Shown here: in pieces, positions 1 to 5,652 of the stretch
How the letters are laid out: every line of letters starts with the position of its first letter
Numbering within the stretch: the first letter of the stretch is position 1
From: Thermoleophilaceae bacterium
Lineage (GTDB): Bacteria; Actinomycetota; Thermoleophilia; Solirubrobacterales; Thermoleophilaceae
Reading direction: 5' to 3'
Assembly: GCA_013812065.1 (NCBI GenBank)
Contig: JACCUC010000188.1
Location: 1-9,115, forward strand
Length of the DNA stretch: 9,115 nt
Position numbers and translations under genes: made by a program
Notes under the pieces: model-generated
Database searches by the model: none
What the model saw: the letters and a program-made list of their open reading frames with translations, nothing else
What the model was told of the DNA's origin: nothing

Positions 1-2282
1 TGATCGCTCTGCTCGCGGAGATCCAGGCGCGCAACGGCGGACCGGCGGGCGCGGACAACGGTGCGGGCGAGACACCGATCCCAGCCGCCGGGGCGGGGCC
101 AAGCGGCGAGAACGGCGCCCGCGCGGAGGACCCCGACGATGACGACCTGGATGACGAGGTCATCGAGGACGAGTCCGAGGACGACGAGGCCGAGGCCGAG
201 GATGAGGAGCTCGCCGAGGATGAGGAGCCGCTCGACTGGGACGCGGACGCCGAGGCTGATCCGGATGAGGAGGCCCCCGCGGGCGAGGCCGAGGACCCGG
301 GCGCGGCGCGGCGCTTCTGGTTCGAGCACGCCACCGGAGCGGGTAAGACCGTCGCGGCGCTGGGCTTCGTCGAGGCTTCGCGCACCGGCGGCATCCTGAT
401 CCTCACGCACCGGCGCAACCTCGTCGACCAGTTCAACGGCGAGCTCATGGACAGGGGCTACAAGAAGCGCGTCACCCCCGCGCTGCTCGACGAGGGCAAG
501 GAGCCCCCGCCGACGGGCCCGGTGACCGTGGAGACCTACCAGTGGTTCGTGCGCAACGCCGGGAGGATCTCCGACGTCTACACGATCGTCGTCTGCGACG
601 AGGCGCACACGGCGCTGGGGGAGAAGACGAGTGCCGCCATCCGCCGCTGGCGCGGGCCGAGCTTTGTTGGGATGACCGCCACGGGCGCCCTGATCGCGCG
701 CCATGTTACCGACCTCTTCCCGACGCAGACATCGCGCTTCGACCTGGCGCAGGCGGCGCGCAGGGGTGTCATCGCTCCGCTTCGCTGCGTGAGGATCCCG
801 CCCGGCGTGGGCGTCCGCTCGATCGCGAACGTGCCGCTTCGCCGCGGCGAGGTCGACCAGGACTTCGACCAGGAGGAGCTGGCCGCGCTGCTCGACCAGG
901 GGCCGTTCAACCAGGCCGTCGCGGACCTCTACCGCGTCCGCTTCCGCGACGTGCCCGGAGTGGTCTACGCAGCGGGCGTCAAGCACGCCTACCACGTGGC
1001 CGAAGCGATGCGCGCCGTCGGCCTCAAGGCCCAGGGCGTGTCGGGCGAGACCCCCAAGCGCGAGCTGGCCCACATCCTCGCCGCCTACGAGCGCGGGGAG
1101 ATCGACGTGCTGGTCAACGCGCAGCTGCTCGCCGAGGGTTGGAACTCGCCACGCGCGACGATCTGCATGCACCTCGCGCCGACCGCCTCCAAGCGCATCT
1201 ACCAGCAGCGTGTCGGCCGCGTCACGCGCCGCCATCCGGGCAAGGAGGCGGGGCTCGTCGTCGACTTCGTCGCGCCGGACACGAAGAACGACGACCCGGT
1301 CGTCACGCTGCACTCGCTGCTGGACCGCGACGTCTACCGCGGTGGCGCGATCGTCGTCGGCCCCGTGCGGCGCGGGCGCGGGCGGCGGCTGCGCGTCGAG
1401 CGGCGCGTCGTTCCGGTGGCCGCCGAGCAGGAGCGCCGCTACCAGGTGTTCGAGCGCGAGCTGTGGCGGATCGCCGTCGAGAGCCTTCCCTGGGTCGACC
1501 AGCACGCGTGGGCGGCGCTCGCCGGCGCGCGCGTGGCCTCGAGCAACTGGCGCCGCGCCAAGGCGATGCTCCAGTTCGACCGCTCGGGCGAGCTACGCAA
1601 GCGCTTTCTGCTCACCTGCCTGCAGCGCAACCGCAACACCCAGCTTCGGCTGCGGGCGCTCGGCGAGGTCCCGGAGCTGCGCGACCCCGACGCCTTCACG
1701 GAGGCCGTCGACCTCGTCGGCACATGGTCGCGCGAGGAGCAGCGAGAGGGCGTCAAGGTATTGCTCGGAGCTCTCGCCGAGCGTCAGGTCGGGCGCCGGG
1801 ACCAGGCCGCGAGCTGGATCTGGGACCTCGCGGGCTACACGCACGGAGTTCACGAGGATTACGCGGCCCAGCGCTGGCCGGAGACCAAGCATCTGCTCGG
1901 GCTGCTCGTCAACTCCTCCGGGGCGGCGCACGGGCGCAACGCTCGGCGCTACGTCCACGCCGCGCGTAATCAGGACCGCCGCCTCTGCGCGGCTCTCCTG
2001 GCGGCCGCGATGGGTCACACCCACACCCCCGAGGCCACGCAGGTCCTCACCGGCGCGCGCACTCGGATGGCGCGCAAGCCCTCCGCCCTGGCGCGCGAGC
2101 TGCTGCGCAACTTCCCCAAGGGGAGGCGGCGGCGTGGGGGTCGGCGGCGCAAGCGGTCGGGGGACGGAGCCGGCGCGGGTCAGCAGGCCGCTCCGGACGC
2201 CGTGGTCACGAGCGCGGGGGCAGGGAAGGGATCCGGCGAGGGGGCGGACAACGCCGGCGCCGAGGAGACGCAGGCCGCCTGA
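1..2282 (+). CDS. DEAD/DEAH-box (SF2, ResIII-type) helicase, 5'-truncated by window edge
   Basis: A nucleic-acid-dependent ATPase/helicase whose frame enters from outside the window; 759 residues are visible (residue 1 is the codon at base 3). Motifs in order: Walker A ATGAGKT at residues 110-116 (bases 330-350), a THRRNLVDQF motif Ia, DEAH at 199-202 (bases 597-608), GMTATG (motif III-like) at 223-228, a motif V region around LLAEGWNSP, and the arginine-finger motif VI QQRVGRVTRR at 401-410. These match ResIII plus Helicase_C domains. A helical C-terminal region of about 300 residues follows that I do not recognise, then an Arg/Lys-rich and Gly/Ala-rich tail. Residues 42-98, just before Walker A, form an acidic low-complexity insert with 36 Asp/Glu in 57 residues and no Lys or Arg. 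Helicase identity is certain; whether it serves DNA repair, RNA metabolism or defence cannot be told. No nuclease or methylase gene lies beside it in the window. Confidence 0.93.
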   Translation, partial: IALLAEIQARNGGPAGADNGAGETPIPAAGAGPSGENGARAEDPDDDDLDDEVIEDESEDDEAEAEDEELAEDEEPLDWDADAEADPDEEAPAGEAEDPGAARRFWFEHATGAGKTVAALGFVEASRTGGILILTHRRNLVDQFNGELMDRGYKKRVTPALLDEGKEPPPTGPVTVETYQWFVRNAGRISDVYTIVVCDEAHTALGEKTSAAIRRWRGPSFVGMTATGALIARHVTDLFPTQTSRFDLAQAARRGVIAPLRCVRIPPGVGVRSIANVPLRRGEVDQDFDQEELAALLDQGPFNQAVADLYRVRFRDVPGVVYAAGVKHAYHVAEAMRAVGLKAQGVSGETPKRELAHILAAYERGEIDVLVNAQLLAEGWNSPRATICMHLAPTASKRIYQQRVGRVTRRHPGKEAGLVVDFVAPDTKNDDPVVTLHSLLDRDVYRGGAIVVGPVRRGRGRRLRVERRVVPVAAEQERRYQVFERELWRIAVESLPWVDQHAWAALAGARVASSNWRRAKAMLQFDRSGELRKRFLLTCLQRNRNTQLRLRALGEVPELRDPDAFTEAVDLVGTWSREEQREGVKVLLGALAERQVGRRDQAASWIWDLAGYTHGVHEDYAAQRWPETKHLLGLLVNSSGAAHGRNARRYVHAARNQDRRLCAALLAAAMGHTHTPEATQVLTGARTRMARKPSALARELLRNFPKGRRRRGGRRRKRSGDGAGAGQQAAPDAVVTSAGAGKGSGEGADNAGAEETQAA

Positions 2283-2343
2283 TCCGAGCGGCACCGGGGC
2301 GATATCCGGAGAGCGAGTAGGTCGAGCAACGAACGCGTTCTTG

Positions 2344-2368
2344 GTAAGTGACTCTTTTAGTTACTTAC
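2344..2368. terminator. AT-rich hairpin between convergent genes, possible bidirectional terminator
   Basis: Arms 2344-2353 and 2359-2368 pair over 10 bp (nine Watson-Crick pairs and one G-T wobble) around the five-base loop CTTTT. It lies between the helicase end (2282) and the convergent DUF427 gene, whose TAA stop (2363-2361) is part of the stem. It is strikingly AT-rich against its surroundings. There is no T-tract after it on either strand, so it is not a classical intrinsic terminator; the terminator role is inferred from position and symmetry. The remaining intergenic bases 2283-2343 hold nothing I recognise. Confidence 0.5.
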
Positions 2369-2846
2369 GCCTCACCACCCGCCCGTGCCGGGTGCCGGGA
2401 GCCCCCTTGAACGGCCCTTCGAGGTCGCTCGTCACCCAGCCGCCGTAGAAGTCGCCCGGCTGCGCTGCGACGCGCTCGTCGCCGAGCCAGCACGCATCCA
2501 TGCGGGACGGGTAGAAGCAGATGTGCCCCTCGAGCGCGGCGTACGCGTCGACCGGCCGGGGATAGCGCCAGGCGACCGCTTCGTCGCGCCGGCCCGCGAC
2601 CTCGACGTCGAGGTACTGCGCGCTGCCCTTCCATTCGCACAGGCTGGAGGGCCGCGGCGAGGCCGAGAGCAGCTCAAGCTCCACATCCTCGGACGGAACG
2701 TAGATCGTCGGCGGGTGGCTGGTCTCGAGCACGCGTAGTGCCCGCGCCGAGTCGGCCAGCTTGGTGCCCGCGAGCTCCACCTGCACGCGCCGAGCGCAGG
2801 GGACCACCGCGGGCGGGCGCGGATAGTCCCAGACGGACTCGCTCAC
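2361..2846 (-). CDS. DUF427 domain-containing protein
   Basis: A 161-residue soluble protein of the DUF427 family (PF04248), whose biochemical role is not firmly established. Visible family signatures are RALRVLETSHPPTIYVPSED (35-54), the hallmark CEWKGSAQYLDV (70-81), AWRYPRP (92-98), HICFYP (108-113) and the closing block GDFYGGWVTS...GPFKGAPGT (131-152). The domain therefore looks complete. The start chosen is GTG at 2846-2844, which overlaps the TGA stop of the upstream glycosylase gene as GTGA. It has no Shine-Dalgarno sequence, so translation is probably coupled to that gene. The frame stays open further upstream but only in the shadow of the glycosylase gene, and the family begins close to the chosen start. 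The tight link to a base-excision glycosylase hints at a nucleic-acid-related role, but that is inference from neighbourhood only. Confidence 0.9.
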   Translation of the reverse strand: MSESVWDYPRPPAVVPCARRVQVELAGTKLADSARALRVLETSHPPTIYVPSEDVELELLSASPRPSSLCEWKGSAQYLDVEVAGRRDEAVAWRYPRPVDAYAALEGHICFYPSRMDACWLGDERVAAQPGDFYGGWVTSDLEGPFKGAPGTRHGRVVRRK

Positions 2847-3691
2847 CGCAGCAGCCGTGAGAGCCGGCGGTCCTTGAGCACCCGCCCGCCCGTCTGCTCC
2901 TGCGGGCAGTAGGTCGTCACGTGGTCCTTGAAGAAGACGGCCTCGAGCACGGTGCCACAGCGCGGGCACGGCTCGCCCTGGCGGGCGTGGACCTGGAGCG
3001 GCATCGGCGCCTTGTCCGGCAGCGACTCGCCGACGACGCGCTCGTAGTGCTCGAGCGCCCCACCGAGCACCAGGTCGCACGCGTGGCGGAGGGCCTCGAC
3101 GGAGTCGTCGTCGAGGTCGGCCCCCTGGCGGAAGGGCGACAGGCGCGCCGTCCACAGGATCTCGTCGACCCACGAGCGCCCGATCCCCGCGATCGTGCGC
3201 TGGTCGCGCAGCAGGGGATGCAGGTGGCGGGGCTGGCGAACGAGCGCCGCGAAGTCATCCGGCGGGGGCGGCGGCCAAGCCTCCGGCCCAAGCGTGGCGA
3301 TCGCCTCGTCGCTCTCCACCTCCTCCAGCGGGAGCAGCTTGGTCCACGCTCGCTGCTGGGTGCCGAACTCACGCAGCCGCAGCTCGCGGCCGCCGGAGAG
3401 CGAGACCCGCAGCCGCACGCGCCGGTCGCGAACCGAGGCGCGACCCTCGAAGACGCCGATCCGCCCGGCCGACATGAGATGCAGGACGACGGCGAGGTCC
3501 TCGAAGAGCAGGATCGGCATCTTCCCCGCCCGCCGCGCGCCGCTGAAGGCGCGACCGACGAGGGCGTCGAGCGGGGGGTCGAAGGTGCGCATGGTGACGA
3601 CGCCGGGCGCAGCGGCGGACTCGACGCGGGCGCCGGCGAGGGCCCTACCGAGGCGACGCACGGCGATCTCGACCTCGGGGAGCTCGGGCAT
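2843..3691 (-). CDS. Fpg/Nei family DNA glycosylase/AP lyase (MutM-like)
   Basis: A 282-residue bifunctional base-excision repair enzyme, expected to remove oxidised bases and nick the abasic site. It begins with MPELPEVE, which fixes the start: the catalytic N-terminal proline (P2) and E3 follow Met. The conserved lysine is at K57 (RRAGKMP), the usual family position. The helix-two-turn-helix region is recognisable in HPLLRDQRTIAGIGRSWVDE. The C-terminal zinc finger is atypical: C242, C245 and C262 are present, but the fourth ligand position is E265 (CPQE instead of CPxC). The ending QTGGRVLKDRRLSRLL is typical of an actinobacterial Fpg/Nei branch rather than classical MutM, and the finger-loop Arg of E. 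coli Fpg appears to be His257. Substrate choice (8-oxoG or oxidised pyrimidines) therefore cannot be stated. The gene lies 10 bases after the membrane-protein gene and overlaps the DUF427 gene by 4 bases. Confidence 0.94.
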   Translation of the reverse strand: MPELPEVEIAVRRLGRALAGARVESAAAPGVVTMRTFDPPLDALVGRAFSGARRAGKMPILLFEDLAVVLHLMSAGRIGVFEGRASVRDRRVRLRVSLSGGRELRLREFGTQQRAWTKLLPLEEVESDEAIATLGPEAWPPPPPDDFAALVRQPRHLHPLLRDQRTIAGIGRSWVDEILWTARLSPFRQGADLDDDSVEALRHACDLVLGGALEHYERVVGESLPDKAPMPLQVHARQGEPCPRCGTVLEAVFFKDHVTTYCPQEQTGGRVLKDRRLSRLLR

Positions 3692-3698
3692 GCCGAGA

Positions 3699-3704
3699 AG
3701 CCTA
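3699..3704 (-). promoter_or_regulatory. Putative leaderless -10 (TAGGCT) for the glycosylase gene
   Basis: On the minus strand TAGGCT ends 7 bases before the glycosylase ATG (3691), and no Shine-Dalgarno sequence lies between. The first three bases are also the TAG stop of the upstream membrane-protein gene. The TANNNT form at this distance fits actinobacterial leaderless promoters. No good -35 is evident, so the call rests on spacing and on two similar sites in this window. Confidence 0.4.
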
Positions 3705-4325
3705 GATGGGCCCGGACTCCCTCGATCCTCGTCCCAGGGCCCGCGGGCGCACGCCGAGGCGGCGGAGCTCCTCCTCGGCGAGCGCGCGCCGGGTCGCCGG
3801 AGCCTCAACCTCCCACGGGCGGGAGGAGAGCCGGCGCAGTCGCCGGTACGACGCCTGCTCGAGCGCGCGCTCCGCGAGAAAGGCCTCGAGGGCCGGATCG
3901 TCGCGGCCGGTGCGCAGGAGCGCGCGCAGCGCGCCAGACTCTCGCATGCGCACGACGCGCGGCGGCCCGTAGAGAAGGAGCAGGCTGAGGGAGGGCAGGA
4001 GGGCGACCACGAAACCGGCGCCGACGCTGATGCGTTCGATCTTCTCGCGCAGGGAGAGTCCGCCGGCGACAATGTCGCGTCCGGCCGTCTCGATCGCCTC
4101 ACCCGCCCCTTCGAGGGGGGTCGATAACAGCGGCACGTCGACGCCGCCGAGCGTCGCGCCCACCGAGCCCACTGCTCCCCCCACGGTGCCGAAGGTGCCG
4201 CTCAGTTCGGTGAGCTGACCGACCGTCTCGGCGGCGAGGACTCCGACGACGATCCACCCGAGCACCCACCCCGCCACCAACGCGTCGAGGATCAGAACCT
4301 TGCGGCCACTCGGCATGGTGAGCAT
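3702..4325 (-). CDS. Hypothetical membrane protein with two transmembrane helices
   Basis: I do not recognise a named family. The 207-residue protein has a hydrophobic helix at about 10-32 and a second at about 99-119. Between them is a Gly/Ser/Thr-rich loop (GTFGTVGGAVGSVGATLGG, about 43-61) followed by an amphipathic stretch. The C-terminal 85 or so residues are charged and helical, rich in Arg, Glu and Ala. The short basic start before helix 1 and the PPRVVRMR after helix 2 suggest both ends are cytoplasmic with the loop outside. The ATG at 4325 is chosen because GGAGGT lies 10 bases upstream on the minus strand; ATG 4316, three codons in, would leave 19 bases. Its TAG stop is 10 bases before the glycosylase ATG, so the two may share a transcript. 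Its function is unknown, and the neighbouring repair gene is no strong clue. Confidence 0.8.
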   Translation of the reverse strand: MLTMPSGRKVLILDALVAGWVLGWIVVGVLAAETVGQLTELSGTFGTVGGAVGSVGATLGGVDVPLLSTPLEGAGEAIETAGRDIVAGGLSLREKIERISVGAGFVVALLPSLSLLLLYGPPRVVRMRESGALRALLRTGRDDPALEAFLAERALEQASYRRLRRLSSRPWEVEAPATRRALAEEELRRLGVRPRALGRGSRESGPI

Positions 4326-4335
4326 CGGTTGGCGG

Positions 4336-4341
4336 ACCTCC
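4336..4341 (-). promoter_or_regulatory. Ribosome binding site GGAGGT of the membrane-protein gene
   Basis: GGAGGT on the minus strand lies 10 bases before ATG 4325. It decides the start in favour of 4325 over the in-frame ATG at 4316. Confidence 0.65.
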
Positions 4342-4406
4342 GGGCAGTGCGGGCCCCATTGCCCGCGGCGCCCATCCTGACGCCGTACGCGAGATAGACG
4401 TCCCGG

Positions 4407-4412
4407 TAGGGT
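4407..4412 (+). promoter_or_regulatory. Putative leaderless -10 (TAGGGT) for the SDR gene
   Basis: TAGGGT is followed by 8 bases and then the SDR-gene ATG at 4421, which places the likely transcription start at or next to the A of ATG. There is no Shine-Dalgarno sequence at normal spacing and no convincing -35. It sits in the 95-base divergent region shared with the minus-strand membrane-protein gene. Confidence 0.45.
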
Positions 4413-4420
4413 CACCGGGG

Positions 4421-5134
4421 ATGGCCTCGACCGCCCTGATCCTCGGTGCTCGCAACCTCGGCTCGGCGATCGCCGAGCACCTCGCGGTCGCCGGCTGGAA
4501 CATTGCGGCGGTCGCCCGCAGCGACGAGACGGTCGAGCGGGTGCTCGAGCGACTGCCGGACGCGCTCGCCGTCGCCGCCGACGCCGCCGACCCAGACCAG
4601 CTCGCCGCCGTCGCCGAGCAGGCGCGCGAGCGCTTCGGCTCGCTCGAGCTCGTCGTCAACGCGGTGAGTCCGGGAGCGCGCGCGGGCGGCCCCTTCGGCG
4701 GTGGGCCGCTCGTCGAGGCGAGCCGCGAGGACTTCGACCACTACATGGCGGGCGTCGCGCGCCAGGTCTTCACGTTCCTCGGCGTGGGCGCGCGCGCCCT
4801 GCGCGCGGAGGGCGGCGGCACGCTCGTGCAGATCACGGGCGGCTCCTCGCGCCGCGCCATCGCAGGCCGCGGGCCCTGGGCGGCGGGCGCGTTCGCGACG
4901 CGCGCGCTCACCCAGTCGGCTGCCCTCGAGCTCCGCGACGAGGGCATCCATGCCGTCCTCCTGATCGTCGACGCCACGATCCACAGCCCGAAGACCGGGT
5001 CCGGCGAAGGCGCCCACGAGCGAACCGAGATGCAGGACGTCGCGGCCGCGGTGGGCTACCTGGCCGCCCAGCCGCCGACCGCGTGGACGCACGAGCTGCA
5101 GGTGACCGCGAGTGGGGACCGCTGGGTGCCCTGA
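4421..5134 (+). CDS. SDR-fold (short-chain dehydrogenase/reductase family) protein lacking the Tyr-Lys pair
   Basis: A 237-residue Rossmann-fold protein of SDR length. The N-terminus has a first beta strand and a glycine motif LGARNLGSA (G9 to G14), a variant of TGxxxGxG. Also present are VAADAADPDQL (51-61) at the usual acidic position after the third strand, VVNAVSPG (78-85) in place of NNAG, and a strand with Ser residues, QITGGSS (137-143). Helix 5 reads ALTQSAALEL (162-171), which anchors the alignment: the catalytic Tyr and Lys positions of YxxxK become W153 and A157. There is no YxxxK anywhere in the protein. It could bind a dinucleotide without classical redox catalysis, or use other residues. 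I recall similar actinobacterial sequences with this GPWAAGAFATRAL motif, so it looks like a conserved branch rather than a recent defect. The start is the ATG just after a TAGGGT element. Confidence 0.88.
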   Translation: MASTALILGARNLGSAIAEHLAVAGWNIAAVARSDETVERVLERLPDALAVAADAADPDQLAAVAEQARERFGSLELVVNAVSPGARAGGPFGGGPLVEASREDFDHYMAGVARQVFTFLGVGARALRAEGGGTLVQITGGSSRRAIAGRGPWAAGAFATRALTQSAALELRDEGIHAVLLIVDATIHSPKTGSGEGAHERTEMQDVAAAVGYLAAQPPTAWTHELQVTASGDRWVP

Positions 5135-5164
5135 GCCCCGATCGCCGTAGGAGCGCGACGTCTC

Positions 5165-5170
5165 TACCCT
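5165..5170 (+). promoter_or_regulatory. Putative leaderless -10 (TACCCT) for the RpiB-like gene
   Basis: TACCCT is followed by 8 bases and then ATG 5179, the same spacing as the SDR gene's TAGGGT. No Shine-Dalgarno sequence lies between. It is located in the 44-base gap after the SDR stop and suggests that the RpiB-like gene can be transcribed separately. Confidence 0.42.
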
Positions 5171-5178
5171 GCCGACCC

Positions 5179-5616
5179 ATGAGGGTCTCGGTGGCCAGCG
5201 ACGAGCGTACGGGCGTCGCCGACCGCGTGGTGGAGGAGCTGCGCCGGCGCGGGCACGAACCGCTCCTTCACGGCGCGCTCGCCGAGGGCGAGCGCGACGA
5301 CTGGGCCTGGGCGAGCGAGGCCGCCGCCCGCGACGTCGCCGAGGGAGCCGCAGACCAGGCGATCGTCTGCTGCTGGACAGGGACGGGCGCGTCGATCGCA
5401 GCCAACAAGGTGGCCGGCGTGCGCGCTGCGCTGTGCGCCGACGCCGAGACTGCCCGCGGCGCGCGCCGCTGGAACGACGCCAACGCGCTCGCGCTGTCGC
5501 TGCGCACGACGAGCGAGGCGCTCCTCGAGGAGGTGCTCGACGCGTGGTTCGAGGGCCAGCCGAGCGCGGAGGCGGACGACGTCGAAAACGTGCGGCACGT
5601 CGAGGAGATCGCCTGA
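5179..5616 (+). CDS. RpiB/LacA/LacB family sugar-phosphate isomerase-like protein
   Basis: A 145-residue protein with the compact fold of ribose-5-phosphate isomerase B and galactose-6-phosphate isomerase subunits. Recognisable are the N-terminal ASD (D8 aligning with the Asp of CDHxG), the active-site loop CWTGTGASIAANK (65-77) with catalytic Cys65 retained, GVRAALCADAETAR (80-93), and RRWNDANALAL (96-106), which aligns with R-x-HNDxN. Compared with E. coli RpiB the ring-opening His of HND is Trp98 and the His of CDHxG is Glu9. The C-terminal GGRH block is replaced by a longer acidic segment ending NVRHVEEI. Phosphosugar isomerase activity is thus uncertain; a different substrate or mechanism is likely. 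Similar sequences with CCWTGTGASIAANK are, as I recall, common in actinobacteria. The gene follows the SDR gene by 44 bases and converges on the transporter gene, with 36 featureless bases between them. Confidence 0.9.
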   Translation: MRVSVASDERTGVADRVVEELRRRGHEPLLHGALAEGERDDWAWASEAAARDVAEGAADQAIVCCWTGTGASIAANKVAGVRAALCADAETARGARRWNDANALALSLRTTSEALLEEVLDAWFEGQPSAEADDVENVRHVEEIA

Positions 5617-5652
5617 GCCGGTCTGGGTGGCGTCGCAGTCCGTCGCCGAGCC

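Noticed and set aside
542..1969. A 475-codon plus-strand frame inside the helicase gene
   Set aside because: It is an Arg/Ala-rich shadow frame; the helicase motifs lie in the other frame.
1..2282. The helicase as part of a restriction or defence island
   Set aside because: No nuclease, methylase, toxin or other defence gene is in the window, and the downstream genes are housekeeping types. The upstream side is unseen.
2921..3988. A 355-codon plus-strand frame opposite the glycosylase and membrane-protein genes
   Set aside because: It is antisense to clearly recognised proteins and has no domain-like sequence or ribosome binding site that I could see.
2843..4102. A longer glycosylase frame of 419 codons
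   Set aside because: The enzyme needs Pro as residue 2, and MPELPEVE at 3691 provides it. The upstream extension is Arg/Ser-rich and overlaps the membrane-protein gene.
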